Assembly: GCA_036390995.1 (NCBI GenBank)
Contig: DASWAT010000046.1
Span: forward strand, 1-36,386
DNA: 36,386 bases
DNA from: DASQQQ01 sp036390995
Lineage (GTDB): Bacteria; Actinomycetota; UBA4738; HRBIN12
Direction: 5' to 3'
Shown: in pieces, positions 1 through 7,540 of the stretch
Layout: every line of letters starts with the position of its first letter
How positions within the stretch are numbered: position 1 is the first letter of the stretch
Translations under genes and position numbers: made by a program
The notes under the pieces: model-generated
What the model was told of the DNA's origin: nothing
The model's input: only the letters and a program-made list of their open reading frames with translations
Database searches by the model: none

Positions 1-2
1 TC

Positions 3-770
3 CTGCGGCTCCCCATCGAGGGCGGCCTCGTCCTGAAGGCTCGGGACACGTGGCCCCGAGCATCGCGCATCTACTGCCATCCATTCGAGGAGGACTGGCC
101 GGCGGAGGCTGAGGTCGTCGAGGAGACGCCGGTCGCCTCGTGCCGCCGGCGGGGAGCCGTGATCGACCTCGTCCTGGATCGACCGCGCCTGTCCCGCTCG
201 CAGTTCGTCTTCACCGAGAGCCGCGGGCGGCCGGCGATCTTCTGGCAGACCCGGAAGGCGGCGATGGCCGCGAACCCTGGGGCGAGGATCCCGCGCGCCC
301 GTGCGCTCCCGGAGGCGTTCGGCATCGCGATCGACACCCGCGAGCGGTACCCCTACCGGTTCACGGGCAAGGACGTCGTCACCGAGCGGGTAGCGCTCCC
401 GGCCGGGGACTACGCCGTGGTGGCCGAGGGCGACCCGGTCGCGAGCGTGGAGCGTAAGACCCTGGAGAACCTCGCGGCCTCGCTCTCTGACGGCACGCTG
501 GCATTCCAGATGCAGCGACTGGCCCAGGTCCCGTCGGCGGCCGTGGTCGTGGAGGGGCGGTACTCGGCGCTGTTCGGGCTCGAGCACGTCTCGGGGGCCT
601 GGCTGGCCGACATGCTGGCTCGGCTCCAGGTGCGCTACCCGGAGGTGCCGGTGGTCTTCGCCGACTCGCGCCGGTTCGCCGAGGAGTGGACCTACCGGTT
701 CCTGGCCGCGGCCCTCGCCGAGGCGCCTCCGGACCTGCCCGAAGCCGACGCGTCCGATCCGGACATCTGA
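3..770 (+). CDS. ERCC4-domain nuclease, 5'-truncated by window edge
   Basis: The frame is open from the left edge, so the start lies outside; TGA ends at 770. The protein resembles the actinobacterial ERCC4-type nuclease family: an N-terminal family-specific region (GGLVLKARDTWPR, then RRGAVIDLVLD, RSQFVF), then an XPF/ERCC4-like nuclease core with IDTRERYPYRF, LPAGDY and SVERKTLENL, ending in EEWTYRFLAAAL. The role is presumably endonucleolytic DNA processing in the cytoplasm; the biological substrate in this family is not known to me. The XPF motif is GD...ERKxxxD. Here the last residue appears as Asn (codon 468-470), whereas relatives I recall have ERKSLADL, so one metal-site acid may be lost. 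A terminator hairpin begins at the stop codon. The family call is firm, the activity less so. Confidence 0.85.
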   Translation: MRLPIEGGLVLKARDTWPRASRIYCHPFEEDWPAEAEVVEETPVASCRRRGAVIDLVLDRPRLSRSQFVFTESRGRPAIFWQTRKAAMAANPGARIPRARALPEAFGIAIDTRERYPYRFTGKDVVTERVALPAGDYAVVAEGDPVASVERKTLENLAASLSDGTLAFQMQRLAQVPSAAVVVEGRYSALFGLEHVSGAWLADMLARLQVRYPEVPVVFADSRRFAEEWTYRFLAAALAEAPPDLPEADASDPDI

Positions 771-797
771 TAGCGCGAACGCTATCGCGATCCTTTT
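769..797 (+). terminator. Rho-independent-type terminator after the ERCC4 gene
   Basis: A 7-bp perfect stem (GATAGCG 769-775 with CGCTATC 780-786) has a CGAA tetraloop and is followed within a few bases by CCTTTT. It starts inside the stop codon of the nuclease gene. It separates that gene from the riboswitch transcript downstream. The T run is short, as is usual in very high-GC genomes. Confidence 0.55.
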
Positions 798-842
798 CGA
801 GGTCATCGAGGCGGCACTGTGCTCGGTGTCAGAGGCCGGAGC

Positions 843-848
843 TATCAT
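843..848 (+). promoter_or_regulatory. Candidate -10 element (TATCAT) of the riboswitch transcript
   Basis: TATCAT fits the actinobacterial TANNNT -10 pattern. A start about 7 nt downstream (near 855) would begin the RNA almost exactly at the 5' strand of helix P1 of the candidate riboswitch. No convincing -35 was seen. Confidence 0.4.
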
Positions 849-851
849 CCA

Positions 852-936
852 GCCAGCATCGGGAGTGGCCCGAGGTCGGGCCCGGCAACCTGGGACGGAC
901 AACCCAAGGTGCCTCCCGCGCGAGCGGGGATGCGGC
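852..936 (+). ncRNA. Candidate SAM riboswitch (S-box / SAM-IV-like)
   Basis: The conserved SAM-I/SAM-IV core appears in order: GGGAGTGGCCCGA (861-873), CGGCAACC (883-890), a short P3 arm (TGGG 891-894 with CCCA 903-906) and AAGGTGC (906-912). P2 is GGCCCG/CGGGCC around AGGT. P4 is CCCGC/GCGGG (915-919 with 924-928) with a GCGA loop. P1 is GCC+GCATC (852-854, 856-860) paired with GATGC+GGC (929-936), with one bulged A. P1 lying directly against the core and P4 resembles SAM-IV more than classical S-box. A second GGCAACC (947-953) lies just downstream. The switch would control the 108-aa protein at 1021. CCTCC (912-916) is complementary to the ribosome site GGAGG (1008-1012), so translational control is possible. 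Confidence 0.6.
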
Positions 937-1020
937 CGCGAGGAGCGGCAACCAAGTGTCCGAGGCGGAGATCGCCTTCCCGATGCCTTGCCCGTGGCGG
1001 GCGGAGAGGAGGGAACGGCG

Positions 1021-1347
1021 ATGGCCAGGAACGACGTCCCGAAGGGACCGATCCGGTTCCACATCCACCATGTGCCGAGCGGACGCCTGCTGGGGACCTA
1101 CATGACCTCGACCCAGGTGCACGAGGCGAAGGAGGCCTTCGAGCGCGAGGATCCGGAGGGCGCCGCTCGCGGCGACTACCGATCCACCTACTCGTGCGAC
1201 GTCCCGAAGGTCGAGCCGCATCGCTTCGAGCTCGCGCTCCTCGATGGCACCTTCGGCCCGATCTGCTCGGTCTGCGGGCTGCCCGTCGACTTCGCGCCCC
1301 ACCCGAACCGCGAGGAGGCCTGGCAGCTCTTCATGGAGAACTTCTGA
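1021..1347 (+). CDS. Uncharacterised 108-aa protein with CxxC motif, behind a candidate SAM riboswitch
   Basis: The ATG at 1021 is chosen because GGAGGG (1008-1013) lies 7 nt upstream; longer in-frame starts would run through the riboswitch. The protein begins MARNDVPKGP, is soluble with no signal peptide or membrane segment, and ends HPNREEAWQLFMENF. It contains IHHVPSGRLLGTYM, then a Cys at residue 59, and C82-S-V-C85-G near the end, which together with several His could bind a metal. I do not recognise the family and assign no function. Its only neighbour in the transcript is the upstream RNA structure; the next gene is on the other strand. If the riboswitch is real, a role in methionine, SAM or sulfur metabolism would be the first guess. 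Confidence 0.75.
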   Translation: MARNDVPKGPIRFHIHHVPSGRLLGTYMTSTQVHEAKEAFEREDPEGAARGDYRSTYSCDVPKVEPHRFELALLDGTFGPICSVCGLPVDFAPHPNREEAWQLFMENF

Positions 1348-1360
1348 GGACGCTCAGCCG

Positions 1361-1903
1361 CTACGCGGACCTGGCCCTGCGAGGTCGGCCGGGCTTCCGG
1401 TCCCACTCCTCGAGGAAGCGGTTGAGCGAGGAGACCTTCCAGACGGGGCCGGCGGACAGTTCGGCAACCGGCGAGGGGAAGCCACGCTTGCCACGGAGCT
1501 CGGCGACCCGCTGGCGGGAGACGCCGAAGAGCGCGGCAACTTCGCTGACCCCCGCGTATCGCTCGGGCTCTTGGGCCAGCCATCGGTCGAGATAGAGATC
1601 GGTCATCACGTCAACGCGCGCGATGTCGCCGTGGCTGACCCCGACTTGCCTGCAGGTACCCTCGAACGCATCGATCCCCTGCCGAACCGCGGCCGTCATC
1701 GGGTCTGAACCACGGGAACGACTGCTGTCCACACCGAACGTAGCCCCCACTCCACCCGCAAGCCCCCCGACGCTCGTGACGGCGCCGTCGACGCCGAGCG
1801 CAGCGAGCGCTTCAGCCAGATCGGCCAGCGCCTCTTCCGCACCCGGCGATGGTCCCCACGTCTCGATCTCGACGCCGAAGCGAGCGCTCTTCATCTTGGC
1901 CAC
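1361..1903 (-). CDS. Helix-turn-helix DNA-binding protein (excisionase/MerR-like C-terminus)
   Basis: About 180 aa. The C-terminal third has YAGVSEVAALFGVSRQRVAEL, an HTH of the AlpA/excisionase type, followed by FPSPV..L..GPVWKVSSLNRFLEEW, the wing and trailing helix common in small actinobacterial regulators. The N-terminal half (roughly residues 5-60) starts ARFGVEIETWG and looks like a small alpha/beta domain followed by a Ser/Gly-rich linker; I do not recognise it. The start is GTG at 1903 (AGGGCGG nearby) or ATG at 1894; neither has a strong ribosome site. It stands alone between the 108-aa gene (convergent) and the methyltransferase. The target is unknown. Identity as a DNA-binding protein is fairly secure. 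Confidence 0.75.
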   Translation of the reverse strand: MAKMKSARFGVEIETWGPSPGAEEALADLAEALAALGVDGAVTSVGGLAGGVGATFGVDSSRSRGSDPMTAAVRQGIDAFEGTCRQVGVSHGDIARVDVMTDLYLDRWLAQEPERYAGVSEVAALFGVSRQRVAELRGKRGFPSPVAELSAGPVWKVSSLNRFLEEWDRKPGRPRRARSA

Positions 1904-2038
1904 TCGAAACCGCCCTTGCGCAGCCTGCGAACAGTTGACGGATCGCGTTCACGTCCGAAGGGGTCGCGTGCCACATCGTCAAGGGATTCAGGGGTGAGGA
2001 GCTGAACCGTAGCCCGAGGTACCGACAAGAACCCGCGC

Positions 2039-2704
2039 TCAGCGCCAGGCGTGGACCACGAACCTCCCGGTCTTGATCAGGCGGGGACTCTTCCGCTCGA
2101 GCCGCGTGAAGCCGACCGTGCGGAGCATGGCCTCCACGGCCGGAGGGTTCGGTCCCCACCAGTTCGTGGGGTCGTCTTTCAGCTCGGTGCCGGGATAGAA
2201 CACCATGAGGGGCTCCTTGCGCCTGACCGCCGCGACGTGCGTGTCGAGGATGAGCAGCTTCCCCGTCACGCTCGCGATGCGCTCGAGCGCCAGGAGCGGA
2301 TGACGCATGTGGTAGAGGACGCCCACGAAGAGCACCAAGTCGAAGACGCCGACGGTGTCCGGCGACAGGTCGAGGACGTCGATCTCACGGTCCTCCACGC
2401 GGGAGTCCAGCGCCTTGCGGGCGAACTCGAACCCGTCCTTCGTCCCCCACCCCTCGCCGCCCCAGCAGAAGAAGTCCGTGGCCAGCACGCGCGCCGCTCC
2501 CCGGCGCTCGGCTTCGAACGACAGGGCCCCATCCCAGGCCCCCACGTCCAGTACCGTCCACCCGGTCAGGTCCTCCGGCAGCTGCAGCCCCGCCAACCTG
2601 GGAGGGGTCTTGTCGATCCCCGGCGTGACGATCCCGTGCCCGAGATCGATCGTGTGGTACCAGGTGATGCCGCTCATGCCGGCCCGGATCTCGTCGGCCT
2701 CCAT
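2039..2704 (-). CDS. SAM-dependent methyltransferase, CmoB/DUF1698-like
   Basis: 221 aa. The class I Rossmann methyltransferase motif I is VLDVGAWDG (residues 51-59), with an acidic loop after strand 2 (ATDFF) and FDLVLFVGVLYHMRHP at motif IV. The opening GITWYHTIDLGHGIVTPG and the MVFYPGTELKDD..NWWGPN segment match the CmoB/Methyltransf_9 group, which modifies uridine 34 of tRNA in proteobacteria. This protein is about 100 residues shorter than E. coli CmoB and lacks its N-terminal part, so it may act on another substrate. A strong ribosome site (GGAGGGAGGG) sits 5 nt before the ATG, and a TAGCGT -10 lies at 2755-2750. It is divergent from the P-type ATPase. Confidence 0.8.
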   Translation of the reverse strand: MEADEIRAGMSGITWYHTIDLGHGIVTPGIDKTPPRLAGLQLPEDLTGWTVLDVGAWDGALSFEAERRGAARVLATDFFCWGGEGWGTKDGFEFARKALDSRVEDREIDVLDLSPDTVGVFDLVLFVGVLYHMRHPLLALERIASVTGKLLILDTHVAAVRRKEPLMVFYPGTELKDDPTNWWGPNPPAVEAMLRTVGFTRLERKSPRLIKTGRFVVHAWR

Positions 2705-2749
2705 CGCGGCCCTCCCTCCGATGGTCCGCGTCCCGGGCGTTGCGCCTCG

Positions 2750-2755
2750 ACGCTA
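2750..2755 (-). promoter_or_regulatory. Candidate -10 (TAGCGT) for the methyltransferase
   Basis: TAGCGT on the minus strand would start RNA near 2743, giving a leader of roughly 40 nt that carries the strong ribosome site before the ATG at 2704. Confidence 0.35.
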
Positions 2756-2805
2756 TGCCCGAAGCCATCGGGGCGCAACGTCTGGCTCCTTCCGGCAGAT
2801 GCTCC

Positions 2806-2811
2806 TAGGGT
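2806..2811 (+). promoter_or_regulatory. Candidate -10 (TAGGGT) for the P-type ATPase
   Basis: TAGGGT is followed after 9 nt by GGAGG. The implied start near 2819 gives a leader of about 35 nt before ATG 2854. It is back to back with the methyltransferase promoter in the same 149-bp gap. Confidence 0.35.
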
Positions 2812-2853
2812 GAGGTTCGAGGAGGTGCCGGTCGCGCAGGCTGGTGAGGCGGG

Positions 2854-5667
2854 ATGAGGGACGAGGGCCCAGGTCAATCGGGGACCCTGCTTCGGACGAC
2901 CGCCCTCGACACGGATGCCGCCCTCGCGTTCCTGCGCACCGCGCGCGAGGGCCTCTCCGCCGAGGAAGCGGTCGCCCGCCTGCGATCGACGGGTCGCAAC
3001 GAGCTGCCCGAGCATCGCGGGCCGAGCCTGCCGCGGCAGCTCCTGGATCAGATGGTCCACTTCTTCGCCCTGATGCTCTGGGTGGCCGCCGTCCTGGCCT
3101 TCGTCGGGCGGCTGCCGCAGCTCGCCATCGCCATCGTCGTCGTCATCGTCGTGAACGGCGTGTTCAGCTTCGCGCAGGAATACCGAGCGGAGCGAGCCGT
3201 CCGTGCCCTGTCGGCCCTGCTGCCCGAGACCGCGGTCGTGCGCCGGGCCGGCCGCAAACTGACCATCCCTGCGGGCGAGCTCGTTCCCGGCGACATCGTC
3301 TTGCTCAAGGAGGGCGACCGGATCTCGGCCGACGCGCGGGTCATCCGCTCTTCCGAGCTGAAGGTCGACATGTCGACCCTGACGGGCGAGTCCGAGCCGC
3401 TCCTCCGCGAGTCGGAGCAGATCGCGGAGCTCCCGGCCGATCCGCTCGAGGCTCCCAACGTCGTGTTCGCCGGCACGTTCGTCGCCTCCGGCTCGGCGAC
3501 CGCGGTGATCGCCGCCACCGGCGCCTCCACCCGGCTCGGGGGCATCTCGACGCTGACCGGAGCGATCGTCCGCCGGCCGACGCCGCTGCGGATCCAGATG
3601 AACCGGGCCGTCCGCGTCATCGCGATCTTCGCCGTCGCCACGGGCGTGGCGTTCTTCGGCGTGGCCCTGGGGCTCGGAACCCCGGCGCGCGACGGGTTCC
3701 TGTTCGCGGTCGGCGTGATCGTCGCCCTCGTCCCTGAGGGACTCCTGCCCACGCTCTCCCTCTCGCTCGCGATGAGCGCGAGCCGGATGGCCAACCGCGG
3801 CGCGCTGGTCCGCCGCCTGGAGTCCGTCGAGACCCTCGGGTCGACGACCGTCATCTGCACCGACAAGACGGGGACGGTCACGACGAACCAGATGACGGCG
3901 AGGGCGATCGTCCTGCCCGGGGGCCGCTACCGGGCGACCGCCTCCGGCTACGAGCCGGGCGGCACGATCGTCACCGAGGACGGCCGCCCGCTCTCGGAGG
4001 AGGAGCGGACGGGCGTGCGACGGATCCTGGAGGTCGCGGCGCTGTGCGGCGACGCCCGCGTCGAGCAGCAGGACGGGCGCTGGCGCTGCGTCGGCGATCC
4101 GACCGAGGGTGCCCTCCTGGTCCTCGCCCGCAAGGGCGGGATCGAGCGCGAGCACGCGGAGCGATCGACCCCTCGCGTGCGGGAGTTCCCCTTCGAGTCG
4201 GCCAGGCAGCGGATGAGCACCGTCCACCATCTGCCCAGCGGGGCCTACGAGGTCCTCGCGAAGGGCTCGCCCGAGGCCATCCTGCCGCTCTGCAAGAGCA
4301 TCCGCGTGAACGCCGCCGCGCCGCCGCTCGGGCGCGACGAGGAGCGCACGATCCTTGCCGACGTCGACTCCCTCGCGGTCAAGGGGCTCCGCGTGCTCGC
4401 GTTCGCGCGGCGTGAGATCTCGGGTCACCTGCCCGAGACGGCCCGCGAAGCCGAGGTCGAGATGGAGTTCCTCGGCCTCGTGGGGATGGCCGACCCGGTC
4501 CGGCCCGAGGTCCCGGCGGCGGTGGCCTCGGCACGGGCGGCCGGCATGAAGATCGTCATGATCACCGGCGACCACCCGGCGACCGCGATGTCCGTGGCGC
4601 GCGAGGCCGGGATCCCGGCGCACACGGTCATGCTCGGATCCGAGCTGCCCGACAACGACGAGGCGCTCGGGGAGCTCCTGAGGACCCATGCGCCGGTCCT
4701 GGCCCGCGTGGCCCCGGAGCAGAAGCTGCGGATCGCCCGAGCCCTGCAGGAACGCGGCGAAGTGGTCGCGATGACCGGCGACGGCGTGAACGACGCACCG
4801 GCACTCCGCCAGGCCGACATCGGCATCGCGATGGGCAAGACCGGGACCGACGTGGCCCGCGAGGCGGCGGACCTCGTGTTGCTGGACGACAACTTCGCGC
4901 ACATCGTCGAGGCCGTCGAGGAGGGACGCGCGGCCTTCGACAACATCAAGCGGTTCCTCACCTACCACCTGACGGACAACGTCGCCGAGCTCGCGCCGTT
5001 CGTGGTCTGGGCCCTCTCCGCGGGCGTGATCCCGCTGATGATCTCGGTCCTGCAGGTGCTCGCGCTGGACATCGGGACCGACCTGCTGCCGGCGCTCGCG
5101 CTCGGAGCCGAGCGCCCCGAGCCGGGCATCTTGCGGCGTCCGCCCCGCGCCCGGTCGGCGCGGCTGCTGGACCGCAAGGTGTTGGGCCGCGCGTTCGGCT
5201 TCCTGGGCCCGGTCGAAGCGCTCGTGTCGATGGCCATGCTGCCGCTCGGCGCCGCACTCTTCTTCGGCTGGCCCGGCAGCCCTCTCCCCGCCTCCGGCGT
5301 GGACAAGCAGGTGCTCTCGACGATGGTGTTCGCGGCCATCGTCGCCATGCAGATGGCCAATGCGTTCGAGTGCCGCTCGAACCCTGCCTCGCTGTTCGCG
5401 ATCGGGCCGTTCTCGAACCGGCTCCTCGTCGGCGCGGTCGCGATCGAGGCGGTGGCGCTGGCCGCCTTCGTCTACGTGTCCCCGCTCGCCCACGTGCTCG
5501 GGCAGCGGGCGCTCGGCGCGCTCCAGTGGCTCCCGATCCTCACCGCTCCGTGGCTGCTCATCGCCGCGGAGGAGGCGCGCAAGGCCGTCGTCCGCGGCCG
5601 CCTGCGGAAGCCTCGCTCGGCTCGCGGGCTTCCAGGTGAGGCCGACGCGGTCGGTGCGCTGCCGTAG
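2854..5667 (+). CDS. P-type cation-transporting ATPase (type II, Na,K-ATPase-like)
   Basis: 937 aa, the normal length for a P2 ATPase. Order of parts: cation-ATPase N domain; first transmembrane pair; A domain with TGES (177-180); M4 with VPEGLLP; phosphorylation site DKTGT at D337; nucleotide domain; hinge TGDGVNDAPA from residue 641; then C-terminal membrane helices with LDIGTDLLPALALGAERPE. The PEGLL in M4 and D(I/L)GTD in M6 are typical of the Na,K/H,K-ATPase branch rather than the Ca2+ SERCA branch (PEGLP), so monovalent-cation or mixed transport is possible; the ion cannot be read with certainty. It acts in the cytoplasmic membrane. Monocistronic as far as seen, converging on rmlD. ATG 2854 was taken as the start; the ribosome site directly before it is weak. 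Confidence 0.93.
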   Translation: MRDEGPGQSGTLLRTTALDTDAALAFLRTAREGLSAEEAVARLRSTGRNELPEHRGPSLPRQLLDQMVHFFALMLWVAAVLAFVGRLPQLAIAIVVVIVVNGVFSFAQEYRAERAVRALSALLPETAVVRRAGRKLTIPAGELVPGDIVLLKEGDRISADARVIRSSELKVDMSTLTGESEPLLRESEQIAELPADPLEAPNVVFAGTFVASGSATAVIAATGASTRLGGISTLTGAIVRRPTPLRIQMNRAVRVIAIFAVATGVAFFGVALGLGTPARDGFLFAVGVIVALVPEGLLPTLSLSLAMSASRMANRGALVRRLESVETLGSTTVICTDKTGTVTTNQMTARAIVLPGGRYRATASGYEPGGTIVTEDGRPLSEEERTGVRRILEVAALCGDARVEQQDGRWRCVGDPTEGALLVLARKGGIEREHAERSTPRVREFPFESARQRMSTVHHLPSGAYEVLAKGSPEAILPLCKSIRVNAAAPPLGRDEERTILADVDSLAVKGLRVLAFARREISGHLPETAREAEVEMEFLGLVGMADPVRPEVPAAVASARAAGMKIVMITGDHPATAMSVAREAGIPAHTVMLGSELPDNDEALGELLRTHAPVLARVAPEQKLRIARALQERGEVVAMTGDGVNDAPALRQADIGIAMGKTGTDVAREAADLVLLDDNFAHIVEAVEEGRAAFDNIKRFLTYHLTDNVAELAPFVVWALSAGVIPLMISVLQVLALDIGTDLLPALALGAERPEPGILRRPPRARSARLLDRKVLGRAFGFLGPVEALVSMAMLPLGAALFFGWPGSPLPASGVDKQVLSTMVFAAIVAMQMANAFECRSNPASLFAIGPFSNRLLVGAVAIEAVALAAFVYVSPLAHVLGQRALGALQWLPILTAPWLLIAAEEARKAVVRGRLRKPRSARGLPGEADAVGALP

Positions 5668-5711
5668 GCACCGATCCGATCGGCGGCGGCGACGGGACGA
5701 ACGATCCCTGC

Positions 5712-6542
5712 TCAGGACCCCAACAGGTCCGCCAGCGCCTGGTCGAGCGGCGGCATCGGCGGCACGCCCACGGCGTCGGCGAACAGGCTGGTGAGGGCGC
5801 TGTACCTGGGCCGCGGGGCCGGCAGGCGCAGCTCGTCGGCCCGCTGCGCCTCCACGGCGCCGGGGAGTCCCCCCAACCTCTTGGCCCGCTGGAGGACGTC
5901 GAACCAGGTCGTGGGCTCGGGTCCGGCGAGGTGATACGTGCCGAACCGGCCCGAGAGGACGAGCGGGAGGATCCGCGCCGCGAGGTGCTTCACGTACGTG
6001 GGCGACCCCACCCGGTCCGCGAGACCGCCGGCGGGCTGGCCCTCGGCCAGACGCCGCAGCGCGCCGGTCAGGAAATCGGAGCCGCCGCCGAACACGAAGG
6101 CCGTCCGCACCATGAAGTGCTCGGGCAGCGTCCGGGCGACGAACCGCTCCCCCGCCAGCTTGCTGCGCGCGTAGACGGACAGCGGGTTCGGCACGTCGAG
6201 CTCGTCGTAGGGGCTCCCCTTCTCCCCGTCGAACACGTAGTCGGTGGAGACGTGCAGGAGGACCGCCCCGCACGCCCGGGCGGCGAGCGCCAGGCTGTGG
6301 GGCCCGAGCGCGTTGTCGCGATAGGCGCGATCGGGGTCGGACTCACACGCGTCGACCTTGGTCAGGCCCGCGACGTTGAGGATCAGGTCCGGCCGCAGCG
6401 GCACCAGGGTGCCCATCACCGAGTGGTGGTCGCCGACGTCGAGCTCGGCGTGCGTGAACGGGTGGACGTCGTGGTGGGACGGCACCTGCGCCAGGAACGC
6501 CCTGCCCAGCCCTCCCCCGGCGCCGGCGACCGCGATCCTCAT
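5712..6542 (-). CDS. rmlD: dTDP-4-dehydrorhamnose reductase
   Basis: 276 aa, the usual RmlD length. It reduces dTDP-4-keto-L-rhamnose to dTDP-L-rhamnose with NAD(P)H. Visible features of the extended SDR family are the N-terminal nucleotide-binding GAGGGLGRA, NVAGLTKVDACE, the STDYVFDGEKG stretch, and the catalytic YxxxK in YARSKLAGE. The start is the ATG at 6542, which overlaps the rmlB stop as ATGA (6539-6542), indicating translational coupling. The frame is open much further upstream, but that part is a shadow of rmlB. Last gene of the minus-strand envelope cluster, converging on the ATPase gene. Confidence 0.9.
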   Translation of the reverse strand: MRIAVAGAGGGLGRAFLAQVPSHHDVHPFTHAELDVGDHHSVMGTLVPLRPDLILNVAGLTKVDACESDPDRAYRDNALGPHSLALAARACGAVLLHVSTDYVFDGEKGSPYDELDVPNPLSVYARSKLAGERFVARTLPEHFMVRTAFVFGGGSDFLTGALRRLAEGQPAGGLADRVGSPTYVKHLAARILPLVLSGRFGTYHLAGPEPTTWFDVLQRAKRLGGLPGAVEAQRADELRLPAPRPRYSALTSLFADAVGVPPMPPLDQALADLLGS

Positions 6543-7525
6543 CGCGCCGCGACGGGTGTCGCCCGGAGCACCTCGTCGAGATGCTCCCGGTACCAGTCCA
6601 CCGTCGTGGCGAGCGCGTCGTCGAAGGGAACGGCCGGGGCCCACCCCAGCGCTCGCAGGCGGTCGGGTCGCACGCCGTACCGGAAGTCGTGGCCGGGCCG
6701 GTCGGGGACGAACGTCACGAGCGACCCCGCCGCGCCGGCCAGGGCACAGATCCGCTTCGCGAGCTCGAGGTTCGCGAGCTCGGTTCCACCACCGATGTTG
6801 TAGACGACGCCGGGCTCGCCCCGGTCCAGCACGATCTTCGCGGCGCCGACCCAGTCGGTCACGTACAGGAACTCCCGGCGCTGCTCGCCCTGCCCGTACA
6901 CGGGCACCGGCATCCCCCGAAGGGCCGCCAGGGCGTACGTCGGCACCACCCGCTCGAGCTGCCGGGGGCCGAAGGCGTTCGTCCCGCGGACCACGGTGAC
7001 GTTCACGCCGTACGTCGCGTGATAGGCGTGGCACAGGAGGTCGGCCCCGGCCTTGCTTGCCGCGTACGGGCTCCGGGGCCGCAGGGCCTCGTCCTCCGCG
7101 AACGGCTCGCCGTCGGGCGCGTTCGCCCCGTACACCTCGTCGGTCGACACCATGAGCAGCCGCGTGGCGTGCCTCCGACACGCCTCGAGCACGGTCTGCG
7201 TGCCGAGCAGGTTCGTCACGAGGAACTCACGGGGATCCGCGATGCTGCGGTCCACGTGCGTCTCGGCCGCGCAGTGCACTACGGCGCCGGCCTCGCGGAC
7301 GAGCCCGTCCACGAGCTCGTCGTCGTTCACGTCGCCCAGGACGAACCGGAACCGGGGATCCTCCTCGTGCGACGCGAGGTTCTCGCGCCGGCCGCCGATC
7401 GAGAGCCGGTCGAGGACCGTCACGTGCACCCCGGGGTCGTCGAGCAGCCGGTCGACCAGGTGGGAGCCGATGAACCCCGCACCACCGGTGACCAGCACGT
7501 GCGTCGGATCGGCCATGGGTGACAT
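6539..7525 (-). CDS. rmlB: dTDP-glucose 4,6-dehydratase
   Basis: 328 aa. It converts dTDP-glucose to dTDP-4-keto-6-deoxyglucose in deoxysugar (rhamnose) synthesis. Signature residues: TGGAGFIGSHLVD NAD-binding loop at the N-terminus, AAETHVDRSI, catalytic STDEVYG, YAASKAGAD (YxxxK), RGTNAFGPRQ, and GQGEQRREFLYVTDW, all classical RmlB. Start ATG 7525 lies 9 nt after a TAGACT -10-like element; a second in-frame ATG at 7513 precedes ADPTHVLVTG. It starts 12 nt after the glycosyltransferase stop and overlaps rmlD by 4 nt. Confidence 0.93.
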   Translation of the reverse strand: MSPMADPTHVLVTGGAGFIGSHLVDRLLDDPGVHVTVLDRLSIGGRRENLASHEEDPRFRFVLGDVNDDELVDGLVREAGAVVHCAAETHVDRSIADPREFLVTNLLGTQTVLEACRRHATRLLMVSTDEVYGANAPDGEPFAEDEALRPRSPYAASKAGADLLCHAYHATYGVNVTVVRGTNAFGPRQLERVVPTYALAALRGMPVPVYGQGEQRREFLYVTDWVGAAKIVLDRGEPGVVYNIGGGTELANLELAKRICALAGAAGSLVTFVPDRPGHDFRYGVRPDRLRALGWAPAVPFDDALATTVDWYREHLDEVLRATPVAAR

Positions 7526-7534
7526 AGCCGCCCG

Positions 7535-7540
7535 AGTCTA
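7535..7540 (-). promoter_or_regulatory. Candidate -10 (TAGACT) for rmlBD
   Basis: TAGACT on the minus strand lies 9 nt before ATG 7525, inside the last codons of the upstream gene. This spacing gives a leader of about two bases, i.e. an internal, nearly leaderless promoter. Confidence 0.4.

Noticed and set aside
947..953. Second GGCAACC after the riboswitch core, considered as a tandem SAM aptamer
   Set aside because: None of the other core elements (GGGAnTGGCCC, AGGTGC) accompany it.
5671..5683. CCGAT/ATCGG inverted repeat between the ATPase and rmlD genes as a terminator
   Set aside because: Only 5 bp with a 3-base loop and no T tract on either strand; too weak to call.
2674..6273. Very long open frame on the minus strand (over 1,100 codons) opposite the P-type ATPase
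   Set aside because: Its translation is Arg/Gly/His-rich low-complexity sequence without motifs, and the plus strand carries a complete ATPase with every signature motif. It is a high-GC antisense shadow.
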